Origin: CAZCDS01 sp964497585 | GTDB lineage: Bacteria; Desulfobacterota; Desulfomonilia; Desulfomonilales; Desulfomonilaceae | Length of the DNA: 64,000 nt | Reading direction: 5' to 3' | NCBI GenBank assembly: GCA_964497585.1 | Contig: CAZCDS010000002.1 | Location: 186,001-250,000, forward strand | Part shown: positions 35,781-45,366 of the stretch, piece by piece | Layout: each line of letters begins with the position of its first letter | How positions within the stretch are numbered: the first letter of the stretch is position 1 | Position numbers and translations under genes: made by a program | Notes under the pieces: model-generated | What the model saw: the letters and a program-made list of their open reading frames with translations, nothing else | Database searches by the model: none | What the model was told of the DNA's origin: nothing

Positions 35781-38700
35781 CTACTCAAAGGAGACGGCTG
35801 GATATCCGAAGGTTTCGTTCACCTCCGATTGCAACTCCGAGGTAGCCCCGCAGGAAATTGAGGGGAGGCTCATGACCGTCTCGGTGCGGTTGGGCACAAT
35901 GACGTGAAGTTTCACCGGCAGGCTTCCTTGGTGACGCTTGAGGATTCGCTTGAGGTCTTTGATCCGAGCGGGGTCCGTTCCCGTAGTCATGATACGGATA
36001 TGTATCCCGTTGCTGAAACGACCGGGTGCGTCTTCGAGCCGGCAGATCTCCTGGGCCAGTATTTTCGGGTTGTCCTTCTCCCCGTTCCGGGTGCCGGATA
36101 TCATTATGGGCTCACCGGGTTTGAGCAGATCACGGCTCTCGGCATAGAGGTCCGAAAAAACGGTCACTTCAGCCACTCCCTCCAGATCCTCCAGACCGAC
36201 GAAGGCCATACGATCGCCCCTCTTGGTGTTGATCTCTTTGACCGACTTGACGAGCCCGGCCAGCCGCACCGCTGATGATTCCGCTATTCCGGCCAGACCC
36301 GACGACGACGCATTCGCGTATTTCTTGATGAGATCGGCATACCTGGTGAGCGGATGACCTGTGATGTAAAACCCGAGCATCTCACGCTCGAAGGAGAGCT
36401 TGGTCACGTCATCCCATTCCGCGAGATCGGGGACGGGTGCATCCGCGGTGTTTTCCCCACCCGGAAGACATTCGCCGCCAAAGAGGTTGAATTGACCGGA
36501 GGCCTTCTCTTTGTGGTAGGCGGACGCGGCCTCCAGGATTCCATCCAGTGATTCGGTCAGCGCGCGCCTCGAGTGCCCAGAGCCATCGAGCGCTCCGCAT
36601 TTGACGAGACTCTCGAAGACCTTCTTGTTAACTTTTCTCAGGTCGACACGGCGCGCGAGGTCCTGGAGATCGCAGAACGAGCCCCCTTCGTCACGAGCCT
36701 CAAGGATTGCCTTGATAGCCCCTTCGCCGACGTTCTTCACTGCGCCAAGTCCGAAAACGATCTTCCCGTCCTTCACGTGAAAATCCTGGTACGAGACGTT
36801 GGCGTGAGGAGGGAGAACCTCTAATCCCATCTCGCGACAGGCCGTGATGTACCGCGTCACCTTGTCCGTATTGCCGGATTCGCAGGTCAATTGCGCGGCC
36901 ATAAATTCGGCGGGATAGTGGGTCTTGAGGTACGCGGTCTGGTACGTCACCATGGCATAGGCCGCGGAATGAGATTTGTTGAAGCCGTATCCCGCGAATT
37001 TCTCCACGAGATCGAATATGTGAGCCGCCTTTTCAGGATCGATGTCGTTCTTCTCTGCGCCCTTTTCAAACCGGCTCTTCTGTTCGGCCATCTCTTCGGC
37101 CTTCTTCTTACCCATGGCACGGCGCAACAGGTCAGCTTCACCGAGCGTGTAGTCCGCCAGGGTCTTCGCGATGTTCATGACCTGTTCCTGGTACACGATC
37201 ACACCGTAGGTCTCCTTGAGGATCGGTTCCAGTTCGGGCAGCGGATAGGTTATCTCGGTACGGCCGTGTTTCCTGCTGATGAAATCGTCTACCATGCCCG
37301 ATTCGAGCGGGCCCGGTCGATAGAGCGCAAGGATGGCGATAAGATCCTCGAAGACCGTCGGCTTGAACTTGGTCAGGATCTCCCGCATGCCTGATGATTC
37401 AAGCTGGAATATGCCGAGGGTGTCGCCCCGGCTGAGCATCTCATAGGTCTTCTCATCGTCAAGGGGAATTTTCTTGATGTCGAGCCTCTGCCCGGTGGAC
37501 GACTCTATGAGCCCCACGGCCTTGTCAATCACGGTCAGCGTCTTGAGCCCGAGAAAATCGAACTTGACCAGACCGATCCTTTCGACCCAGATCATATCGA
37601 ACTGAGTAAGTGTTTCGCCCCTGTTCCCCCGATAGAGCGGTAGATACTCTACAAGGGGCTTGTCAGCGAGCACGATGCCGGCCGCGTGGGTGGACGCGTG
37701 CCGCGTGAGCCCCTCCAGGGCCTTTGCCATGGTGATCAGCTCATCCACAGCCGGATTACGCTCCATCTCCTCGACGAGTCTCGGCTCCTTTTCGAGGGCC
37801 TTATCGAGGGTGATCTTCAGCTCGTCCGGGATGAGCTTGGCGATCCTGTCCGCTTCGGGGTACGGGAATCCCATCACTCGGGCGACGTCCCGCACAACCG
37901 CCTTTGCCTGCATCCGTCCGAAGGTGATGATTTGGGCGACATTGTCCTTGCCGTACTTGTCGGAAACATACTCGATCACCTGATCACGGCCTTCCATGCA
38001 GAAGTCCACGTCGATGTCCGGCATGCTTTTCCGCTCGGGGTTGAGAAACCGTTCGAAGAGCAGCTTGTATCGGATAGGGTCGATGTCAGTAATGCCGAGA
38101 CTGTACGCGGCCAGCGATCCCGCTGCCGAGCCGCGACCCGGCCCGACCGGTATCCCCGCCTCTTTCGCGTACGCGATGAAATCCGCGACAATGAGGAAGT
38201 AGCCGGCAAAGCCCTTTTCTTTTATCAGACTTATTTCCCGGCCAAGCCGCTCCTCGTATTCCGGCAATCGCTCCGGGTCCAGTTCCTCCTTTTCCAGTCG
38301 TCGTTGGAAGCCTTTCCTCGCGTCGGCTTCGAATCTCTCTTTCAGGGTTTCCCCGGTCCCAAGGTCAAATCGGGGCATGTGCACCCGCCCGAACTCAAGA
38401 AGCAGCGAGCAGCGTTCAGCTATCTCAAGAGTAGCCTTGATGGCTTCCGGGACTTCCCTGAAGTCGCGCGCCATCTCCTCGGGAGACTTGAAATAGAATT
38501 CCGCCGTCTCGAAACGAAGCCTGTCCGGATCGTCGAGCGTCTTGCCGGTCTGAATACAGAGGAGCGCCTCGTGTGCTCGGTAATCAGCCCTGTCCAGGTA
38601 ATGGCAATCGTTGGTGGCCACCACGTTCAGATCGAGTTCCTTCGCCAGCTTGATCAGCTCGCGATTGACCTTTCGCTGATTCTCGAGCCCGTTCTCTTGA

Positions 38701-39233
38701 AGTTCAAGGTAATAGCGCTCGGGAGTGAAGAGATCGCGAAACCACGCGGCCTTCTTTTTGGCCCCTTTGCGGTCGCCGGCAAGAATGCGTGACGCTATCT
38801 CACCGGACATGCACCCGCTCAGGCAAATGAGCCCTTCGTTGAGTTCTTCGAGGAGTTCGGCATCGATCCGAGGCTTGTAGTAGAAGCCCTCAAAGTTGGC
38901 CCGGGTCACGAGGCGGCACAAATTGCGATACCCTTTCTCGTTTTCCGAGAGGAGAATGAGATGGTACGCGGTCACCTCCCCTACCCTCGCGGACTGAGTT
39001 CTGCGGGAACCGGGCGCGACGTACACCTCGCATCCCACGATCGGCTTGATCCCGTTGGACTGGACTTCACTGTAGAATTCCATTGCCCCGAAGAGATTAC
39101 CGTGGTCCGTGATCGCGAGCGCGGGCATTTTGTACTGCTTTGCCCTGGCTATGACGTCCGGGATACGGATGGCTCCATCGAGTAGTGAATACTGCGTGTG
39201 CAAATGGAGGTGAACGAAATCCGCCTGGGGCAT
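35781..39233 (-). CDS. dnaE: DNA polymerase III alpha subunit
   Basis: This 1150-residue protein is the replicative polymerase subunit. It starts with a PHP domain (HLHLHTQYSLLDG, residues 8-20, and TDHGN), then the Pol III palm and fingers with GPGRGSAAGS (364-373) and the catalytic aspartates in PDIDVDF (405-411). The beta-clamp-binding motif QFNLFGG lies near residue 920, followed by an OB fold (RLAGLVKSVKEINTKRGDRM) and a short C-terminal tail. The length fits DnaE1-type enzymes. The start is ATG 39233. It is transcribed leftward from just beside a decayed insertion sequence. Confidence 0.97.
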   Translation of the reverse strand: MPQADFVHLHLHTQYSLLDGAIRIPDVIARAKQYKMPALAITDHGNLFGAMEFYSEVQSNGIKPIVGCEVYVAPGSRRTQSARVGEVTAYHLILLSENEKGYRNLCRLVTRANFEGFYYKPRIDAELLEELNEGLICLSGCMSGEIASRILAGDRKGAKKKAAWFRDLFTPERYYLELQENGLENQRKVNRELIKLAKELDLNVVATNDCHYLDRADYRAHEALLCIQTGKTLDDPDRLRFETAEFYFKSPEEMARDFREVPEAIKATLEIAERCSLLLEFGRVHMPRFDLGTGETLKERFEADARKGFQRRLEKEELDPERLPEYEERLGREISLIKEKGFAGYFLIVADFIAYAKEAGIPVGPGRGSAAGSLAAYSLGITDIDPIRYKLLFERFLNPERKSMPDIDVDFCMEGRDQVIEYVSDKYGKDNVAQIITFGRMQAKAVVRDVARVMGFPYPEADRIAKLIPDELKITLDKALEKEPRLVEEMERNPAVDELITMAKALEGLTRHASTHAAGIVLADKPLVEYLPLYRGNRGETLTQFDMIWVERIGLVKFDFLGLKTLTVIDKAVGLIESSTGQRLDIKKIPLDDEKTYEMLSRGDTLGIFQLESSGMREILTKFKPTVFEDLIAILALYRPGPLESGMVDDFISRKHGRTEITYPLPELEPILKETYGVIVYQEQVMNIAKTLADYTLGEADLLRRAMGKKKAEEMAEQKSRFEKGAEKNDIDPEKAAHIFDLVEKFAGYGFNKSHSAAYAMVTYQTAYLKTHYPAEFMAAQLTCESGNTDKVTRYITACREMGLEVLPPHANVSYQDFHVKDGKIVFGLGAVKNVGEGAIKAILEARDEGGSFCDLQDLARRVDLRKVNKKVFESLVKCGALDGSGHSRRALTESLDGILEAASAYHKEKASGQFNLFGGECLPGGENTADAPVPDLAEWDDVTKLSFEREMLGFYITGHPLTRYADLIKKYANASSSGLAGIAESSAVRLAGLVKSVKEINTKRGDRMAFVGLEDLEGVAEVTVFSDLYAESRDLLKPGEPIMISGTRNGEKDNPKILAQEICRLEDAPGRFSNGIHIRIMTTGTDPARIKDLKRILKRHQGSLPVKLHVIVPNRTETVMSLPSISCGATSELQSEVNETFGYPAVSFE

Positions 39234-39378
39234 GGCTGATCCTTTATTACTTTGATATTACTATTCTTTTTCTGCTCTTCGGAACAACCATATCATGGTC
39301 GACCGGCCCGTGCAACCGAGATCGACCGAGGGGTTTCCCCGAAGCCAAACAGGTGAGTCCTCCCCGAATTTTGTCGGA

Positions 39379-40364
39379 GGCTCTTTGGTGCAAAGGCTTG
39401 CGGTTCATCGCGCAATCGCGTATCTCACCTTTTTGGTTTTCATCCGATCAGCTCGTACCTTCTCTGATGCAGCGCATAGGTCTTGAGGATGAAGAAGGCC
39501 TTGTCTCGTAAGCCCTATGCCTGTCTTTGCAGGGTGTTGATCTTGTTGTTGGTTCCCCCCAGAGGTCTCGTGGAGATGGGATAGTCGTAGTAGGCGACTA
39601 TGCCCTTTCCCTGGGTCTGGAGGGCCTTGGCGAAATCCCTGAGCATTCGGATCCCCGAGGCTTCAGCCATGAAATCAAGTCGGCCAGGTGGGCTTCGGCT
39701 GTGGTTTTGTCAGGCAGATCCCACAAGAGCTACAGGTCCTCCTCCATGTAATAGGCCGTAGCGAACGGTTTTCAGGCTCAGCGCCTCTTCGAGTCGTTTC
39801 CGTTGTTTGCCCGAGGGGTCAAGATTCTCGGGATTGTTCACGAAGAGCCGGGGAGTTCTTTTGAGCACTTTCTTTCCAAAGAAATCCGTGGCCTTCCGGG
39901 AGAGACCTCGTCTGGGCTGGCTGAGTTTTTCGTTGAAGAGCTTGATCAGGTGAAAGTGGTTGAAAACGATTGGAGAGTCGGGGAAATGAGCGTTTACTGC
40001 ACAGATGTAGGCGGCTGACAGTCCATGGCCACGGCATCGATCTTCCTCCCGGAGCCCTTGCATCTTTGCCGGAACTCGGGGCAGAGCCTGGAACCCGCGA
40101 AAAAAAGTCCCTTTCTTTGCGACATCCCAGCCTGCGCACTGAGGACATTCACGAGCCATGAGATCTTGACCGATCCTGAAAAACCCTGGCCGTTTCTCGA
40201 AGCGCACCCGCTCGTGACGATATCCCCTCCCCTCAATTCCGAAACAGTGGCAGAGCATCCTCCTGGCCATGACTCTCTCGCCTTTTCAGATTTGTCAATA
40301 CCCAAAAAGCGCAGGCATGTCCTCCTTTCTCTGTCAACCGAGATTCGCGATTTCGCGAAGAGCC
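39379..40364 (-). pseudogene. Decayed ISL3-family insertion sequence and transposase
   Basis: Read on the minus strand, separate frames together give an ISL3 transposase. The N-terminal part has VRFEKRPGFFRI and CPQC. The middle has SAAYICAVNAHFPDSPIVFN followed by HFHLIKLFNEKLSQPRRGL. The C-terminal part has STRPLGGTNNKINTLQRQA, then an in-frame TAG, then GLRDKAFFILKTYAL. At least two frame changes (near 40000-40030 and 39670) and the stop break the gene. Both element ends begin GGCTCTT (39379 on plus, 40364 on minus), as in ISL3 terminal repeats, but no target duplication is left. It is shorter than intact ISL3 elements (about 1.0 kb against 1.2-1.4 kb). Confidence 0.85.
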
Positions 40365-40409
40365 CCCAAAAAGGTTCTCTCCCGTAAACCGCAACACTCT
40401 TCCATCAGC

Positions 40410-42854
40410 TCAATACTCTGCGTCCACGGACTCCTCCTCACGTTTTTCCCGGATGAAGGGAAGGAATCGGCTGACTCTCGCCCTGACGGAAGGATGGAGG
40501 CGAACGAACTCGTACACCAGCCATCCGGAGAAGAGAATTCCTACTCCGACAAAGGCACGGAGGTACCATGTCCGAATGGCCGGCAGCGCGAGTGTCAAGA
40601 ACGCGAAGACCGCTCCTGCCGAGAGCAGGTACCGGGCTCCGGAATTGAGCGTTTCCGATCTGCTCTTCTGGCCCTTCTGCACAAGCCATTCGACCCAAAT
40701 GTTCGCCGCAATGCTCATGCTCATGACTACGTATGAGACGACAAAGTACGTATCGGCCAACGTGAGATACCCCACATTCGGCAGTCGGCTCGCCCGGGAC
40801 ATATGAAAGACGATAGCGCTCAGCAGTGACGTCATCACGAGGGTCATCCTTACCCCGAAATGCCTGGCCGGCACCCAGAACACCGCGAGACAAATCCCGA
40901 TGAGAAGAAAGAGCGGTAAGAACATCTTCAACAAATAGGGAAAAGGATTTCGGGCCACGCGGAACTGGGCCTGGTATACGGAGTAGTCATAATCGCTCGG
41001 CCGTGAGGCTTCTCGCCGCGGATCGCCCAGCGTGGCATTGAGTGGGAGCGTGCCCGATGCGTGGTCCACAGATCCTATCTTTTTGTATTCATTTGGGAAT
41101 ATCCTGAAATCATCGGGCGCGTTCGTAACCTCGTCATCAACGGCGAGGAGGATGCGATCCGTTCCGTACTCGGGAAGCGACATCCTCAGGCTGAGCAACT
41201 GGGTGTCGAACGGGTAGTTCCGCAGGTCGTATGTATCGAGGAAACCTCCCTTTAATCGAAAGCTCTTATACTTGATGTCACGGTCAGCATGGGATCCCAT
41301 GGGAACGACCTGATCATCCACGCTGTACACGGAATTCCAGAAGAAGATGGTATTCTTGTTGAGAACCAGGTTCTCTGGCTTTTTCCATCTGAACCACAGG
41401 AAGAACTCCGCGTCGAAAGTCTGAGACAGGAGATCGACATTATCGATCCGATAGAGATTGATCCCTGTGAACACCACGTACTTGGGTTCCACCGGAACTC
41501 CGTTCACCAGAAGAGGCTTCCGGCCAGGTTTTCTTCCACCGGCATTCGCGGTGGACACCGAAGAAGATTCGATCCGCGTGGCCGGGACTCTGGCGAGTTG
41601 CAGAAAGGCGGGTCGGAATCCTGACGCCCTGAGCCACCCGAAGAGCACGGGTCTGGGCATACTCCCTTCTTCGTTGAAGAAAAGCCGTCCGGTGATTCCT
41701 TCCACCGCCTTTTCGGGGGAGTCGATCCCGTCGAGGTACGTGAATATGGCAGTGCGCATCTCGCGGACCGATCTTCTCCCTTTGACCAGGCCGGTCATTA
41801 TCCCCCTGGTGATGAGCAGCGCCGCGTCGACAAAAAGCGCGGGATAGGGCGCAGGCTTTATCTCTGATCTCTGGGGATGAACGGGATGGTCTGCCCCGTG
41901 TCGGCCGCGGTCAGAAAAACGTTTCTCGTACAACCGCTTGAGCTCGTGGGCCTTCAGCGGCGCCAGTTCATAAAAGAAAGGACTCGCCACGAGCAGATTG
42001 GCCTGCGGTTGCTTGAGACGGCGAATAGTTCCCCTGACCGCCTCGGCGAAGGACGTCGAAAGGAGGCTATCAGATCCGACGATGGGAACATCTATCTTGT
42101 GCTTCCTCACCTGGCCGAACACTTTGATTGCCGTGTTTCGGCCCGCGAACACCACAATGACGTCCGCGGAAGCCACCTTCGACAGAAGCCCGGTTGTATC
42201 CGGTGCCCTGTCCTGAGAGGAAGCCATGGGGATTGCGATCTCCGCAAGAGGCTGGAAGCCCATGGATTGCGCCTGCTTCAGAAAGCTCTCTCTCAGTCCC
42301 CGTCCGTACGCGCTCTCTTCGTAGATGACCACCACCCTGCTTCGATTCATCATTCTGTACACGTACGCGGCAATAACAGCTCCCTGCCACTCATCGTTGA
42401 AGGTCAGGCTGAACACCTTGTTGGAGACCTTGGCAACATCGCGGTTACTGGCCGTGGGAGTCACCAGAACCAACGAATGTCGGTCGTAGACTCTCCCCGC
42501 GGCCAGAGCCGGCCCTGAATAGGTGTGTCCGATCACCGCAACGCAGTCGGATTTCACGAAATCCTGGGCCGTTCGCGTGGCGCAGGGCACGTCCCTCGCA
42601 GGACAGGTGATCGTCTTGAAGGTGAGTTCGGGCGGATCGATGCCGAACTCCTCCTTCAGTTCGACCCCGAGATGGCCCTCGAGCTGTTCCGTGAAAAGCT
42701 CCAGAGCTCGCTTCACATCTCGCGCGAGCTGAGGGTCACTCGGCTTGCTCGGGGCGGGCAGGGCCAGTCCGATGGAGTAACCGGCCCAGCATTGGGCACT
42801 CATGGAGAGTCCTGCCAGGACAAAGAGGATTGTCAGGTTCAGACGGACGCGCAT
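40410..42854 (-). CDS. Fusion of periplasmic-binding domain and pentameric ligand-gated ion channel
   Basis: The 814-residue protein has a signal peptide (1-24) and then a type-1 periplasmic-binding domain like LIV-binding and ANF-receptor proteins (about 25-410; SGPALAAGRVYDRHSLVLV, VVVIYEESAYGRGLRESF). A short linker leads to a Pro-loop (Cys-loop-family) receptor beta-sandwich (about 445-635), with the signature DLRNYPFDTQLL at 543-554. The channel follows: M1 about 640-660, M2 about 665-686, M3 about 696-722 (YLTLADTYFVVSYV). Two further hydrophobic segments lie at 743-760 and 766-783, so the topology after M3 is uncertain. The bracketing cysteines of animal Cys-loop receptors are absent, as in bacterial homologues. 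It probably opens an ion pore when a periplasmic ligand binds. ATG 42854 follows AAGGAAG. Confidence 0.9.
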   Translation of the reverse strand: MRVRLNLTILFVLAGLSMSAQCWAGYSIGLALPAPSKPSDPQLARDVKRALELFTEQLEGHLGVELKEEFGIDPPELTFKTITCPARDVPCATRTAQDFVKSDCVAVIGHTYSGPALAAGRVYDRHSLVLVTPTASNRDVAKVSNKVFSLTFNDEWQGAVIAAYVYRMMNRSRVVVIYEESAYGRGLRESFLKQAQSMGFQPLAEIAIPMASSQDRAPDTTGLLSKVASADVIVVFAGRNTAIKVFGQVRKHKIDVPIVGSDSLLSTSFAEAVRGTIRRLKQPQANLLVASPFFYELAPLKAHELKRLYEKRFSDRGRHGADHPVHPQRSEIKPAPYPALFVDAALLITRGIMTGLVKGRRSVREMRTAIFTYLDGIDSPEKAVEGITGRLFFNEEGSMPRPVLFGWLRASGFRPAFLQLARVPATRIESSSVSTANAGGRKPGRKPLLVNGVPVEPKYVVFTGINLYRIDNVDLLSQTFDAEFFLWFRWKKPENLVLNKNTIFFWNSVYSVDDQVVPMGSHADRDIKYKSFRLKGGFLDTYDLRNYPFDTQLLSLRMSLPEYGTDRILLAVDDEVTNAPDDFRIFPNEYKKIGSVDHASGTLPLNATLGDPRREASRPSDYDYSVYQAQFRVARNPFPYLLKMFLPLFLLIGICLAVFWVPARHFGVRMTLVMTSLLSAIVFHMSRASRLPNVGYLTLADTYFVVSYVVMSMSIAANIWVEWLVQKGQKSRSETLNSGARYLLSAGAVFAFLTLALPAIRTWYLRAFVGVGILFSGWLVYEFVRLHPSVRARVSRFLPFIREKREEESVDAEY

Positions 42855-42965
42855 CGGAGTCTTCCTTCTCGGCGAGAAAATCGGTACCGCTCACCGCGTT
42901 CATATTACCCGGTGAATATCATCCCTCAGCGCCGCAGCCACGTTCGGGCACGTGGCCGAATCTTA

Positions 42966-44852
42966 CTACGTCAGACTTGTTTCTGCTGCATCACGCTCCT
43001 TGGGTTCGTCGAATCGCCATCTTAGCGTAAGCACTCCCTCTTCAACGTGTTTGTGGAGAACATAGGGGACCTTCTCCAAAACTCGTATCATCGGTCGGTT
43101 GGACAGGAGCACGTCCGCTTGAAATCCCACTATTCCCTTTTCCTGTGCAATTTCCATCATGTAGTTGAGCAGAAAGGTGGCGATTCCCCGACCGTGATAC
43201 TCTTCATCGACCATAAAGGCCGTTTCCGGATACTCGCTGCGCGGCTCGATCAGGTATCTCGCTTCCGCGATTATTCGCCGGGTCTCCCACGGTCCGACGG
43301 TGACGACGAGTGAGAGGCCGTCCTCTTCTCTGAGATTGACGTACTTCTGGAGATTATCGTGGGGCATGCTTCTTCGCGGGCTGAAGTATCTGAAATATAT
43401 CGAGCTTTCTGACAGATTGTAGAACAGGTCACGGATCATGGATTCGTCTGTGGGTTCGATTGCTCTGACTTGCGCTTTCAGGTCACCCTTGAATTCCCGC
43501 TCGGTTCGTATGCGTGTGCGAGCCTCCGGGCTTGCCGTCACGACATAGACCTGGTCGGGGTAGGCGTAACCCATTTCCCGCGCCTTACGCATCAGATCTT
43601 CACGGTGATCGGGATGTGCGATTTCAATGAGCGCCATGGCTCGTTCTCTGATCGTTCTGCCTCCCAGGTACGCGATTCCGTACTCGGTAACGACGAAGTT
43701 TACGTCTCCACGGTTGAGGATTACCGCGGATTTGGGACCGAAAGAGGGAACAATGTTGGAGCGCCGCCGTTTCGAGGAAGTGGATCGCAGACAGACAATA
43801 CTCCGCCCTCCCTCGGACATGCTTGCTCCGCGCATGAAATCGTGATCGCCTCCCGATCCTTCAAAGGCCGTCCAGGTCGGACTTCCCTGCCTGATCTGGC
43901 CGCGGAGATCCACCTGCAATGCAAGATTGATGGCCACCATACGATCGTTCTGAGCAATGACAGAGGGACGCATAATCCTGTCAGATGGATAGAACTCTAC
44001 CAGTGCATTCTCGTGAACGTAATCGTACAGACGACGGGTTCCCATACACGCGGTAGCAAGCGACTTGCCTCGGAACATCGTTTTCGTGCTGTTGTTAATG
44101 GCCCCGCATTCGGTGAGATCGACGAGAGCATCGGTGTAGATCTCCGTGTGTATCCCGAGATCCTTGAAATGTTTCAGATGATCCATAAGCCCGTGAGATA
44201 TCGCGGCAAAGCCGAATTGGAGAATCGAGCCGTCTTCGATGAGTTCTCCGCAATAATGGCTAATCCGTCTCTCGACCTCGCCAAGAGTTTCCGGTTCAAG
44301 CTCGAAGAGTGCCTCGTCCGCCTCGACAAGGAAGTCGATCTCCTCGAGGGTGATCAGGGTATCTCCGTGAGTCCTGGGCATGTGCCGGTTCACCTGGGCG
44401 ATTACCATTCTCGCTGCTTCAACGGCCGACAACGCGATATCCACAGAAACGCCCAGACTGAATCGACCGAATCTGTCCGGTAATGAAACCTGGATGAGGG
44501 CTACGTCGATGGGAATGCGGCGATTTCGGAAGAACGCCGGAATCTCGGAATGATAGAGCGGGACATACCGTGCCGCAGACAAATCCGTTTCACCTTTGCC
44601 CTGACGGCCCACGAAAAAGGTCTTTGCCGAGAATCGATTCGATCCTTGTTCAGCCAAGCCTGCCGTCTGCGGCCCGCCGATGAATTGAACCAGTTCAACG
44701 TCCTCCACAGGAGACTTCCCAATGGCCCTGATAATCGTTCCCGGCTCCGAACACATGCTCCCGAGATAGACGCGGTCGCCGTTCTTTATCTTTGACGCCG
44801 CTCCTTCGGGGCTTATGAGCTTTGAAGCGTACTTCGCCTTCCATTGTTCCAT
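42966..44852 (-). CDS. Acetyl-CoA hydrolase/transferase fused to GNAT acetyltransferase
   Basis: The 628-residue protein joins a CoA-transferase of the acetyl-CoA hydrolase / 4-hydroxybutyrate CoA-transferase family (about 1-445; VYLGSMCSEPGTIIRAI, GIHTEIYTDALVDLTECG, VVTEYGIAYLGGRTIRERA) to a C-terminal GNAT domain (about 465-620). The acetyl-CoA loop of the GNAT domain reads EYHGRGIATFLL. The first part should exchange CoA between acyl groups; the GNAT part may acetylate a protein or small molecule. This fusion is a known family in Desulfobacterota and relatives, but its joint function is unclear. ATG 44852 has GGGAG upstream. It lies 111 bp upstream of the channel fusion on the same strand, so they might share a transcript. 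Confidence 0.88.
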   Translation of the reverse strand: MEQWKAKYASKLISPEGAASKIKNGDRVYLGSMCSEPGTIIRAIGKSPVEDVELVQFIGGPQTAGLAEQGSNRFSAKTFFVGRQGKGETDLSAARYVPLYHSEIPAFFRNRRIPIDVALIQVSLPDRFGRFSLGVSVDIALSAVEAARMVIAQVNRHMPRTHGDTLITLEEIDFLVEADEALFELEPETLGEVERRISHYCGELIEDGSILQFGFAAISHGLMDHLKHFKDLGIHTEIYTDALVDLTECGAINNSTKTMFRGKSLATACMGTRRLYDYVHENALVEFYPSDRIMRPSVIAQNDRMVAINLALQVDLRGQIRQGSPTWTAFEGSGGDHDFMRGASMSEGGRSIVCLRSTSSKRRRSNIVPSFGPKSAVILNRGDVNFVVTEYGIAYLGGRTIRERAMALIEIAHPDHREDLMRKAREMGYAYPDQVYVVTASPEARTRIRTEREFKGDLKAQVRAIEPTDESMIRDLFYNLSESSIYFRYFSPRRSMPHDNLQKYVNLREEDGLSLVVTVGPWETRRIIAEARYLIEPRSEYPETAFMVDEEYHGRGIATFLLNYMMEIAQEKGIVGFQADVLLSNRPMIRVLEKVPYVLHKHVEEGVLTLRWRFDEPKERDAAETSLT

Positions 44853-45366
44853 GTCTCAGGCTCCCTGTACCTGTGTTGCAGGAAGTCCCCCGCGCGATGG
44901 CGATGAACCCTGAATCATGGTGTCAAACTCTACCCTCTCCCATCCGAGGCCGTGGACCACCCGCCGCGGTCAATCAAGCACAGCGGGACGCGTTGAGATC
45001 ACGGTTTATGGGTTCCTGCAACGACCCCGGAGGGTTCGCGGCAGCGTGTCGTTTTCAGCGCGCATTACTATAGAATCTCCCACGCTTGGGCGCAACGACG
45101 GAACAGCTCGGCTGATTCATCTCCTAAGCGCGTCCAACGGAAGGTTGACCGAAGCTGCCGAAGCAGAGTAAGCTATCTAGTTCGCAAACGAGCGGGCCGC
45201 GGAAAACCAAGAGCGCAGAAGCATCCGCTGGGCCTGATGATTTGTCTGAAGCACGGCTACCGCCGGGATGCCGACTCAGTGACGAGCAGCCGGCGGAGAA
45301 AAACACCCGACCTGAGACCCCTATTGTTGCGTGGTACCACCAGGTCGGATACGGATAGAGACGGAA
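44853..45366. other. Gene-free divergent region
   Basis: About 510 bases between the CoA-transferase and HAD genes. Open frames are short and composition is not protein-like. I see no clear promoter, RNA gene or repeat. Confidence 0.45.

Noticed and set aside
37686..38792. 368-codon open frame antisense to dnaE
   Set aside because: Shadow of dnaE, which has its catalytic motifs in the other strand.
43470..44483. 337-codon open frame antisense to the CoA-transferase/GNAT gene
   Set aside because: Same reasoning: the minus-strand gene is full length with family motifs.
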